5,153 nucleotides of DNA, taken from Planctomycetota bacterium (lineage in GTDB: Bacteria > Planctomycetota > Phycisphaerae > Sedimentisphaerales > Anaerohalosphaeraceae). The position numbers were made by a program, and so were the translations under genes. The stretch covers positions 1 through 5,153 of the forward strand of contig JAAYQH010000149.1 of the NCBI GenBank assembly GCA_012519365.1. The letters are read 5' to 3'. This document shows, in pieces, positions 1 through 5,153 of this stretch; the first letter of the stretch is position 1; each line of letters starts with the position of its first letter. Below the pieces are notes generated by a model, which was not told the origin of the DNA, did not search any database, and saw only the letters and a program-made list of their open reading frames with translations.

Positions 1-1167
1 GCGGCCCGAGCCCAGATTACCAACCATCCGCAAGCCAACGCCATGCTCAGAGGGCCTGAGGTGCGGCCGGGGTGGGAGGTTTATGATAAGCCGGTGATTA
101 TGAAATCCAAGGTCGCCCAGATCAAAAAGCCCGACGAGGTGCCGTGGGAAGAGCTGATTGACGAGTCGTTGAGCAAGTGGGTCAATCCCTATGACTGGGG
201 ACAGGCCAAGGTGGTTAACGGCGAGGTGCATTTGACCACCGAGCGCAGCAAGTGGTTTTTAATGACCCAAAAGCAGTACGCCAATTTTGTATTTGAAGGT
301 GAGGTCCTGATGCCGGTCAATAAAGGCAATTCCGGCTTTATGTTCCGCAGTCAGATGGACAAAAATCGGGTGTGGGGCTATCAGGCGGAGGTGGATCCGT
401 CCGATCGGAAATGGTCCGGGGGGCTGTATGATGAGGGACGGCGGATGTGGTTTATCTCGCCGAATCGCGACCAGGCCGCAACGCCCGAGCAGCGGGAAGC
501 GTCCATCGCTGAGTTCCGAGCCCGTGCGGGAGAGTGTTTTAAGCAGGGGCAGTGGAATACCTACCGCATTGAGTGTATCGGTCCGCGGATTCGCATTTTT
601 GTCAACGGCGTGCTGACCACCGATGTCTATGACGAGATGGATTTGGCCGGGCATCTGGGGATTCAGCATCACGGGGAACGCGATTTGGTGTATAAGTTCC
701 GCAATCTGCGCGTCAAGGATCTTGGTGCCGGCGGTGAGGTGTATTATCCGCATCGAGAAAAGGCGACCGTTGCGGCGATTCCCTCGAAGATGGACGGGGC
801 GATCTATGAGGCGGAAAACGCCAATCGGATGAATGATGCCCAAGTGTCGAATAATCATACGGGCTATCAGGGCACCGGCTTTGTGGATTTTGGCGGGCCG
901 GGCAGTTTTGTCGAGTGGGATAACGTGCTTGCCGATACCGGCGGGCGGTTTACGTTGACATTCCGCTATGCGTCGTCCGACAACCGACCGTGTCATTTGC
1001 TGGTGAACGGCGAGCAGGCGGCTCAGATTCCGTTTGAGTCCACCGGCGATTGGACGAACTGGAAGACGGTCGATGTGCCGGTCACGTTCCGTACCGGCCG
1101 CAACGCGGTGCGTGTGGTGGCCATTGGACAGGGGCCGAATCTGGACGCGATGGCGGTGAATAAGTAA
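1..1167 (+). CDS. 3-keto-disaccharide hydrolase (DUF1080) domain protein with C-terminal CBM6/35-like module, 5' partial
   Basis: The reading frame is open from the first base to the TAA at 1165-1167, so the N-terminus lies upstream. The first in-frame ATG (43) has no Shine-Dalgarno and is probably internal. From about 145 to 720 the protein reads as a DUF1080 (3-keto-disaccharide hydrolase) concanavalin-like beta-sandwich, with the family-typical stretches NSGFMFRSQ, YQAEVDPSD, SGGLYDEGRR and, near the end, HLGIQHHG followed by KFRNLRVKDL. From about 799 to the stop lies a carbohydrate-binding module of CBM6/CBM35 type: it opens with IYEAENA, contains GYQGTGFVDF and ends with an NAVRVVA strand. 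DUF1080 proteins cleave glycosides oxidised to 3-keto sugars, usually outside the cytoplasm; the module would anchor the enzyme to glycan. Any signal peptide is out of view. The roughly 48 codons before the DUF1080 core are not assigned. Domain calls are from memory of the families; the exact substrate is unknown. A strong terminator follows 12 bases after the stop. Confidence 0.88.
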   Translation, partial: AARAQITNHPQANAMLRGPEVRPGWEVYDKPVIMKSKVAQIKKPDEVPWEELIDESLSKWVNPYDWGQAKVVNGEVHLTTERSKWFLMTQKQYANFVFEGEVLMPVNKGNSGFMFRSQMDKNRVWGYQAEVDPSDRKWSGGLYDEGRRMWFISPNRDQAATPEQREASIAEFRARAGECFKQGQWNTYRIECIGPRIRIFVNGVLTTDVYDEMDLAGHLGIQHHGERDLVYKFRNLRVKDLGAGGEVYYPHREKATVAAIPSKMDGAIYEAENANRMNDAQVSNNHTGYQGTGFVDFGGPGSFVEWDNVLADTGGRFTLTFRYASSDNRPCHLLVNGEQAAQIPFESTGDWTNWKTVDVPVTFRTGRNAVRVVAIGQGPNLDAMAVNK

Positions 1168-1178
1168 GGTCATATTGC

Positions 1179-1229
1179 AGGCGGGTTCGGTATCCGAGTG
1201 CGGGATGCTGAATCCGCCTTTAGTTTTTT
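1179..1229 (+). terminator. Rho-independent terminator of the DUF1080 gene
   Basis: Arms 1179-1195 and 1203-1219 form a 17-bp uninterrupted stem around the 7-base loop 1196-1202. Three of the pairs are G-U wobbles. The 3' arm runs directly into TTTAGTTTTTT (1219-1229), giving the U tract. Because the wobbles become C-A mismatches in the opposite transcript, the structure should work only for plus-strand transcription. It separates the first gene from the next one. A short T6/A6 inverted repeat (1234-1239 with 1244-1249) follows and could provide a second U-rich stop. Confidence 0.9.
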
Positions 1230-1274
1230 GCAGTTTTTTAACGAAAAAAGGCGGCCAGGTGAGAGGGCAAAGGT

Positions 1275-1304
1275 GTTGACATTTTATTTTGTTGTACCGA
1301 TGGA
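1275..1304 (+). promoter_or_regulatory. Possible promoter element upstream of the secreted 633-aa protein
   Basis: TTGACA at 1276-1281 is a perfect match to the sigma-70 -35 consensus and lies 110 bases before the start codon, just beyond the terminator of the preceding gene. At the expected 17-base spacing the -10 position reads GATGGA (1299-1304), a poor match, so either the promoter is weak or activator-dependent, or another sigma factor reads it. The 13-base string starting at 1275 recurs with one change at 3341 upstream of the oxidoreductase gene. Confidence 0.4.
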
Positions 1305-1352
1305 AGGCCGCGGCTCGATTAAACGGGCAGGCGGCCGGAATGTGATGGTTTT

Positions 1353-1358
1353 AAGGAG
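1353..1358 (+). promoter_or_regulatory. Strong Shine-Dalgarno, misplaced for the 1391 start
   Basis: AAGGAG is the best ribosome-binding sequence in this gap, but it sits 32 bases before the ATG at 1391. The nearest ATG (1362) is only 3 bases away and out of frame with the main gene; it opens a 46-codon frame ending at TGA 1500-1502. The ATG at 1391 itself has only the weak AAAGGG (1377-1382, 8 bases upstream). Whether the site feeds a leader peptide, serves 1391 at a distance, or reflects a one-base indel cannot be decided from the sequence alone. Confidence 0.5.
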
Positions 1359-1390
1359 AAAATGACGCTTTCATTCAAAGGGCTCTGTTC

Positions 1391-3292
1391 ATGGCATTCA
1401 AACATCACCCTTTTTTCCTACGGCTGGTTTTCGCGTCTGGGTTTTTGTGGATGTGTTTTGCGGCGTGTGTTTTTGCCGGTCATCCTTATCGGCCGTTTGT
1501 GATTACCGTCCTTGATGCGGACACGGGGGCGCCGATTCCGCTGGTGGAACTGAGGACGGTCAACAAGATTTCGTATTTGACCGATCGCAACGGGCAAATC
1601 GCGTTTCTTGAGCCGGGACTGATGGACATCGGCGATGTTTATTTTTATATCAAGGCGCCGCATGGGTATAAAGACCCCGAAGCGGATGGGTTTGGATATC
1701 GCGGACGACGGTTTCAGCCGACCCCGGGCGGGAGGGCCCAGTGTACGTTGGCGGCGGACCCGAATGCGTCGGAGCCGCCTGCTTACAGCGCCCTTGAACA
1801 GTTTCGGTTGAGTCATCCCTATCGGACTGCCGTGGGGACTTACCGGCCGTTTGAAATTGTGGTCCGCGATGCCCGGACCGGCCGGGGCGTTCCGTTGGTG
1901 CAGCTTCAGACCGCCGAGGGGTTAAGCTGCTATACCGACAGTGCAGGACGGGTGGCGTTTTATGAGCCAAGCCTGATGGATCGGGATGTTTTCTTTCAGA
2001 TCAAAAGTTATGGCTACGACGCTCCGGCCGGCGGCGGTGTGATGTTGAGGACGACTTCGGACGGCAGCGCGGAGGTGAGGATCCAGCGGGTCAATATCGC
2101 AGAACGGCTTTATCGGATTACCGGCGGAGGCATTTATCGGGACAGTGTGCTGCTGGAGCGGCCGGTGCCGTTGGCCAAGCCCCTTTTATGCGGCAGGGTG
2201 GTCGGGCAGGATACCGTGGATATGACGCCGTATAAAGGGCGTTTGTTTTGGCTGTGGGGGGATACGGAACGGCCTTCCTATCCGCTGGGCAATTTCAAGA
2301 CGTCTTCGGCCACGTCGCTGGTGCCGGGACAGGGGGGGCTGGATCCGAGCGTGGGGGTGGATCTGACTTACTTTGTGAACAGCAGCGGTTTTAGCAAGGA
2401 GATGTTTCCGCGTTCGGATGCGGGGCTGGTGTGGATGAATACGCTGGTTTCGCTGGAGGACAACGGCAGCGAGCGGCTGATCGGCAGTTATGCCGTCCTC
2501 CGCGGTCAGGCCGATGGGGAACGCGGGATGGCGATCTTTAATGACACGACGGAGACCTTTGAGACGTTGACGGTTTTTGGGCCGTCGGATCGAATCGTTT
2601 TGTCCGGTCAGGCCCACAAGAAAGACGGGTATGTTTATGTGAATTGTCCGTACCCGACGGTGCGGGTTCGGGCGACGTTAAGCGGCTTTCAGAACCCTTC
2701 TCAGTATGAGGCCTTTACGTGTCTAAAGGCCGGCACCGCCTACCAGGGGGCCGACTCGGAGGTTCATCGGGACGCGAATAATCGGTTGGTGTGGCAGTGG
2801 AAGGCAAACACCTCGCCGTTAAACGATACTCAGTGGGAGACGCTGGTCAAGGCCGGGCTGGTTCGCCAGAGCGAGGCGTGGAACTGGCTGTGTGATGGGG
2901 TCAGCGGTGATCATGTTGTGCTGGCCGGCGGCTCGGCGGGGTATAATCCCTATAAGGAGTGCTGGGTGATGGTGGGACAGCAGCAGTTTGGGCGGTCGTT
3001 TTTGGGGGAGGTGTGGGTCTCGGCGGCCCCGTCGCCCGAAGGGCCGTGGACAAAGGCCTGTAAGGTGGTGACCCACTGGTCGCCGCAGGAGACTTACACC
3101 TTTTATAATGTGGCCTATCATCCGGAATTCAATCAGGACAACGGACGGCTGATCTATTTTGAAGGGACGTATGTGACGACCTATTCAGGCAACCCGAACC
3201 CGACGCCGCGATACGATTATAATCAGGTGATGTATCGCCTTGACCTGTCGGATCCGCGACTGGAGGGAGTCTGGCCGAGGGCCGGCGACTGA
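1391..3292 (+). CDS. Secreted protein with duplicated N-terminal beta domain and DUF4185/glycosidase-like C-terminal domain, function unknown
   Basis: The 633-residue product starts with a Sec signal peptide: basic start, hydrophobic residues about 8-28, and a likely cleavage after V-F-A29. C26 sits in a poor lipobox (FAAC), so a lipoprotein is less likely. Residues 31-120 and 142-231 are two copies of one domain resembling carboxypeptidase-regulatory-like or Ig-like folds; each opens with HPYR and carries PLV(E/Q)L, a TD..G turn and EP.LMD. The linker VNIAERLYRITGGGIYRDS (about 234-252) leads into a large C-terminal domain with GRLFWLWGDT (283-292), RPSYPLGNF, EGPW (about 550-553), YHPEF (576-580) and PTPRYDYNQ (604-612). 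The GDT turn and the beta-rich repeats recall DUF4185 and GH43-like propellers, but I cannot identify catalytic residues and assign no reaction. I recall similar proteins in planctomycetes, usually annotated as hypothetical. The upstream in-frame stop at 1352 and the good signal peptide support ATG 1391. AGG arginine codons occur (for example residues 55, 220, 230), read by the tRNA at 5032. No convincing terminator directly follows. Confidence 0.85.
   Translation: MAFKHHPFFLRLVFASGFLWMCFAACVFAGHPYRPFVITVLDADTGAPIPLVELRTVNKISYLTDRNGQIAFLEPGLMDIGDVYFYIKAPHGYKDPEADGFGYRGRRFQPTPGGRAQCTLAADPNASEPPAYSALEQFRLSHPYRTAVGTYRPFEIVVRDARTGRGVPLVQLQTAEGLSCYTDSAGRVAFYEPSLMDRDVFFQIKSYGYDAPAGGGVMLRTTSDGSAEVRIQRVNIAERLYRITGGGIYRDSVLLERPVPLAKPLLCGRVVGQDTVDMTPYKGRLFWLWGDTERPSYPLGNFKTSSATSLVPGQGGLDPSVGVDLTYFVNSSGFSKEMFPRSDAGLVWMNTLVSLEDNGSERLIGSYAVLRGQADGERGMAIFNDTTETFETLTVFGPSDRIVLSGQAHKKDGYVYVNCPYPTVRVRATLSGFQNPSQYEAFTCLKAGTAYQGADSEVHRDANNRLVWQWKANTSPLNDTQWETLVKAGLVRQSEAWNWLCDGVSGDHVVLAGGSAGYNPYKECWVMVGQQQFGRSFLGEVWVSAAPSPEGPWTKACKVVTHWSPQETYTFYNVAYHPEFNQDNGRLIYFEGTYVTTYSGNPNPTPRYDYNQVMYRLDLSDPRLEGVWPRAGD
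1481..1750 (+). repeat. Intragenic domain repeat, copy 1
   Basis: This encodes residues 31-120 of the secreted protein, the first of two 90-residue domain copies. Over an ungapped 47-residue core (33-79 against 151-197) I count 26 identical residues. Shared landmarks are YRPF, D-A-x-T-G, PLV, T-D-x-x-G and EP-x-LMD. Copy 1 has a longer tail after the conserved GY, including GFGYRGRRF and a TPGG turn. Confidence 0.85.
1814..2083 (+). repeat. Intragenic domain repeat, copy 2
   Basis: This encodes residues 142-231, the second copy. It begins with HPYR like copy 1 but has six extra residues (TAVGTY) before the RPF strand. It runs directly into the VNIAERLYR linker that joins the C-terminal domain, so this copy sits in the position expected for a single-copy relative. 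The copies have diverged clearly at the protein level, so the duplication is not recent. Confidence 0.85.
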
Positions 3293-3430
3293 TATGTGAA
3301 GGGGTGTTGTTGGAAAGAGGCCTGGTTTTTAGGTGTGCCAGTTGACGTTTTATAGTTGTGAGTTTCAAATTTGGTATTTTTTGTATTTTGTGGTTGAGGG
3401 GTGTTTTGTCGGTTTGAGAGAAATGGGTGT
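3293..3430 (+). other. G/T-rich, C-poor intergenic tract
   Basis: Between the secreted-protein gene and the hairpin at 3432 the plus strand is strongly skewed. In 3301-3420 I count 42 G and 7 C by hand, with many T runs. I see no supportable gene on either strand. The tract contains the TTGACG box at 3342. A transcript from it would be largely unable to form G-C stems with itself. Confidence 0.6.
3341..3370 (+). promoter_or_regulatory. Possible promoter for the Gfo/Idh/MocA gene
   Basis: TTGACG (3342-3347) is followed after exactly 17 bases by TCAAAT (3365-3370), matches of five of six and four of six to the sigma-70 -35 and -10. The string starting at 3341 matches the one at 1275 in 12 of 13 positions. 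If used, it would give a leader of about 220 bases that includes the hairpin at 3432-3461. Confidence 0.4.
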
Positions 3431-3431
3431 T

Positions 3432-3469
3432 CACGCGTTCAAAAAAAGTTGAACGAGGGTGTGTTTTTT
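3432..3469 (+). terminator. Candidate intrinsic terminator or leader attenuator
   Basis: CGTTCAA (3436-3442) and TTGAACG (3449-3455) form a perfect 7-bp stem around a 6-base A-rich loop. CAC (3432-3434) and GTG (3459-3461) can extend it across a 1-by-3 internal loop. A run of six T (3464-3469) follows two bases later. It could end transcription of the gene stopping at 3292, 140 bases upstream, or act in the leader of the downstream gene if the box at 3341 is its promoter. The stem is modest and A/T-rich, so strength is uncertain. Confidence 0.5.
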
Positions 3470-3581
3470 CACATTGCTATAGGGTTGCTTGTTCTGAAAG
3501 GCAGTGTGACGGCGGTTAATAACGCCTTTGTCTGGGTATGGCAGGTGCATCGCGCATCGCTTTGTAAACCGTGACCTTTTG

Positions 3582-3587
3582 TGGAGG
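3582..3587 (+). promoter_or_regulatory. Shine-Dalgarno fixing the start of the oxidoreductase
   Basis: TGGAGG lies 10 bases before ATG 3598, slightly long but workable. The alternative in-frame GTG at 3571 contains this site within its own coding frame and has no Shine-Dalgarno of its own, so 3598 is preferred. Confidence 0.7.
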
Positions 3588-3597
3588 CTTTCAACAC

Positions 3598-4953
3598 ATG
3601 GACAGATCGATGAGAACGACCCGTCGCGTTTTTCTGAGAACTGCGGCGGCGGCACCGCTGGTATTGCCGGCGGTCCTGCGGGCGGCTCAAACCGCTCCCA
3701 ATGAACAAATTACCGTGGGGATGATCGGCACCGGCAGGCAGAGCCGGGGACTGGTGGGGCATTTTTTGGCACGGTCGCGGGTGGTGGCGGTGTGCGATGT
3801 GGACACGACACGTCGGGAGGATCTCCGCCAGCGTGTCAATACGCATTACACGACCTACCCGGATCAGGGCACGGCCGATTGTGCAGCGTACACTGATTTT
3901 GAACATCTGCTGGCGCGGAAGGATATCGATGCGGTGTGTATTGCTACGCCGGATCATTGGCATGCGTTGATTACCCTGGCGGCGCTGAAGGCGGGCAAGG
4001 ATGTGTATTGTGAAAAGCCGCTGACCCATAACATCTCCGAGTCGGTTGCGGTGATGAAGGCGGTTGACGCCTATGGGCGCATTTTGCAGACCGGCTCGAT
4101 GCAGCGGTCCAGTCGGGAGTTTCGCGTGGCTTGTGAATTGGCACGCAACGGAGCGGCAGGGCGAATTGAGCGGATCGAGTGCAGCTTCGGCGATCCGGCG
4201 ATCGATTGCGACCTGCCCGAGGAACCACTCGAGCCGGGTCTGGATTGGAATTTGTGGCTGGGGCCAGCGGAATATCGGCCGTACCACTCGGAGTTGAGTC
4301 CGCGGGGCATTCATGACCATTGGCCCAACTGGCGGCGCTATCGGCAGTACGGCGGCGGGGCGGTGGCCGACTGGGGGGCGCATCATCTGGATATTGCCCA
4401 ATGGGCGTTGGGGATGGATGACAGCGGGCCGGTGGCGGTGTTGCCGCCGGAGAAAAGAGGCGCCAAACGCGGCGCCCGGCTGGTGTATGCCAATGGTGTT
4501 GAGGTGGTGCACAAGGACGGTTTTGGGGTGCATATCTTCGGCACCGAGGGGGAGATTCTGGTCAATCGAGGCAAGTTCTGGTTTATTCGCGAGGGGAAAA
4601 CGGTCGCAAAATTCACACAGCGTGAAGACGGCGGCACGCTGGATTCGGCGTTGTCGAAGGCCGAACGCGAGTATCTCAAGGATGCCAAAGTGCAGCTTTA
4701 CCGGGTCCGTGATAATCATATCGGCGACTTCCTTGAGGCGATGCGGACACGGCGAAAACCCATTACGCACGAGGGCGTTGGGGCTCGCTCGGCGATTTGC
4801 TGCCATTTGTTGAATCTGGTTTACTATTATGGCCAGCCGATAAAATGGAATCCGGCGACGTGTACCTTTGCTGATGGGTCCGGCGACCCGCGTTGGCTCA
4901 GTGGTTCGCGTCGGGACTATCGCAAGCAGGCAGGGCAAACCGCAGGGGCGTAG
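3598..4953 (+). CDS. Gfo/Idh/MocA family oxidoreductase with Tat signal peptide
   Basis: The 451-residue product begins with a twin-arginine signal: TRRVFLR (residues 8-14), then an Ala/Leu-rich stretch ending near LRAAQ. The NAD(P)-binding Rossmann domain follows, with the glycine-rich turn MIGTGRQSRG (42-51), a strand ending in AVCDVD, and the family hallmark EKP at 139-141, whose lysine is the conserved catalytic or cofactor-contacting residue. The C-terminal sheet domain carries DWGAHHLDIAQW (258-269), matching the histidine-aspartate motif of the substrate site. These enzymes oxidise or reduce sugar and inositol hydroxyls with bound NAD(P); Tat export fits a protein that folds around its cofactor before crossing the membrane. 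Length is normal for exported planctomycete members, which are often present in many copies per genome. The DUF1080 gene nearby suggests 3-keto-sugar chemistry; the specific substrate is unknown. The frame is intact with a TAG stop. Start chosen from the Shine-Dalgarno and Tat motif; the extension to GTG 3571 is possible but less likely. Confidence 0.93.
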   Translation: MDRSMRTTRRVFLRTAAAAPLVLPAVLRAAQTAPNEQITVGMIGTGRQSRGLVGHFLARSRVVAVCDVDTTRREDLRQRVNTHYTTYPDQGTADCAAYTDFEHLLARKDIDAVCIATPDHWHALITLAALKAGKDVYCEKPLTHNISESVAVMKAVDAYGRILQTGSMQRSSREFRVACELARNGAAGRIERIECSFGDPAIDCDLPEEPLEPGLDWNLWLGPAEYRPYHSELSPRGIHDHWPNWRRYRQYGGGAVADWGAHHLDIAQWALGMDDSGPVAVLPPEKRGAKRGARLVYANGVEVVHKDGFGVHIFGTEGEILVNRGKFWFIREGKTVAKFTQREDGGTLDSALSKAEREYLKDAKVQLYRVRDNHIGDFLEAMRTRRKPITHEGVGARSAICCHLLNLVYYYGQPIKWNPATCTFADGSGDPRWLSGSRRDYRKQAGQTAGA

Positions 4954-4965
4954 CGTTTTTGACGC

Positions 4966-4994
4966 TTGATTTACTGCGGATGTGCCGGTAGTAT
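4966..4994 (+). promoter_or_regulatory. Probable promoter of tRNA-Arg
   Basis: TTGATT (4966-4971) and TAGTAT (4989-4994) are 17 bases apart, each matching four of six consensus positions. Transcription would begin near 5001, leaving about 30 bases of 5' leader before the tRNA. The element starts 13 bases after the stop codon of the oxidoreductase. Confidence 0.5.
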
Positions 4995-5031
4995 TGTTCA
5001 AATGCCGCTTGGGACGGCCAGAGGGGGTATT

Positions 5032-5105
5032 GCGCTCGTAGCTCAGCAGGATAGAGCATCGGTTTCCTAAACCGAAGGTCGCAGGTTCGAGTCCTGCCGG
5101 GCGCG
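5032..5105 (+). tRNA. tRNA-Arg (anticodon CCU)
   Basis: A complete cloverleaf can be drawn. The acceptor stem is 5032-5038 with 5098-5104 (7 bp, one U-G pair), and the D stem is GCTC 5041-5044 with GAGC 5054-5057. The anticodon stem TCGGT/ACCGA encloses loop TTCCTAA (5064-5070), with anticodon CCT at 5066-5068. A 5-base variable region is followed by the T stem GCAGG/CCTGC with loop TTCGAGT. Discriminator base is G (5105); CCA is not encoded and must be added by the nucleotidyltransferase. It reads AGG arginine codons, which the neighbouring genes use. No integrase or att-like repeat is visible beside it. Confidence 0.97.
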
Positions 5106-5109
5106 GTTC

Positions 5110-5148
5110 TTTTTTTGTGCGTTTTTATGCTAAAAACCTCGTTTTTGG
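5110..5148 (+). terminator. T-rich tail and A/T hairpins after tRNA-Arg
   Basis: A run of seven T (5110-5116) starts five bases after the tRNA and could release polymerase using the stable tRNA fold. Next, GTTTTTA (5121-5127) pairs perfectly with TAAAAAC (5131-5137) over a TGC loop and is followed by another T5 (5142-5146), making a second weak A/T hairpin with a T run. The window ends here and nothing else is recognisable. Confidence 0.4.
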
Positions 5149-5153
5149 GTTAA

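Noticed and set aside
43..45. ATG 43 as the true start of the first gene
   Set aside because: No Shine-Dalgarno precedes it and the frame stays open to the window edge, so the gene is better treated as 5' partial.
259..1173. Minus-strand open frame of 304 codons opposite the DUF1080 gene
   Set aside because: Compositional shadow; no motif or signal, and it would overlap a well-supported gene almost completely.
3571..3573. GTG 3571 as the oxidoreductase start
   Set aside because: The TGGAGG at 3582-3587 lies inside that extension and points to ATG 3598; the extra nine residues would only lengthen the n-region ahead of the Tat motif.
4952..4966. AGCGT-TTTTG-ACGCT hairpin at the oxidoreductase stop codon as a terminator
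   Set aside because: Only five base pairs and no T run after it; it overlaps the stop codon and the candidate tRNA promoter.
3469..5001. Long open frame on the minus strand (510 codons) opposite the Gfo/Idh/MocA gene
   Set aside because: Its translation is rich in Arg, Pro and His with no recognisable domain, as expected for the antisense frame of a G+C-rich gene, whereas the plus-strand frame has clear Tat, Rossmann and EKP motifs.
5127..5153. ATG-initiated 8-codon ORF at the right edge
   Set aside because: Too short, no ribosome-binding site, and lies within the A/T hairpin region.
1..5153. CRISPR array, insertion sequence or integrated element (especially beside the tRNA)
   Set aside because: No spaced direct repeats, no transposase or integrase reading frame, and no duplicated tRNA 3' end within the window.

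Overview
The window looks like a piece of a Planctomycetota chromosome, most plausibly from the Phycisphaerae or a related polysaccharide-degrading lineage. This is inference from gene content: a Tat-exported Gfo/Idh/MocA oxidoreductase, a 3-keto-disaccharide hydrolase (DUF1080) domain joined to a carbohydrate-binding module, and a large secreted protein of a type I associate with planctomycetes. No rRNA or marker gene confirms it. All recognised genes are on the plus strand.

Layout. Positions 1-1167 hold the 3' part of a DUF1080 + CBM6/35-like protein whose start lies outside the window. It is closed by a strong intrinsic terminator (about 1179-1229). A 223-base gap (1168-1390) then carries a consensus-like TTGACA box and a good Shine-Dalgarno that is oddly placed for the next start. 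Positions 1391-3292 encode a 633-residue secreted protein with a signal peptide, two tandem copies of a roughly 90-residue beta-rich domain, and a large C-terminal domain resembling DUF4185/glycosidase-like propellers. A gap of about 300 bases (3293-3597) is G/T-rich and C-poor at its left end; it carries a second TTGAC box and a hairpin followed by a T run. Positions 3598-4953 encode a Tat-signal Gfo/Idh/MocA oxidoreductase. A tRNA-Arg(CCU) follows at 5032-5105 with a plausible promoter of its own and a T-rich tail.

How the parts may work together. DUF1080 proteins and Gfo/Idh/MocA oxidoreductases are known partners in 3-keto-glycoside metabolism: the oxidoreductase makes or removes a 3-keto group on a sugar, and the DUF1080 protein cleaves the 3-keto-glycoside. 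With a carbohydrate-binding module on one protein and export signals on the other two, the window reads as part of an extracytoplasmic glycan-processing neighbourhood. The terminator after the first gene and the long gaps suggest separate transcription units rather than one tight operon. The middle protein has no assigned activity and is the most interesting unknown here. I found no CRISPR array, insertion sequence, phage gene or defence system.
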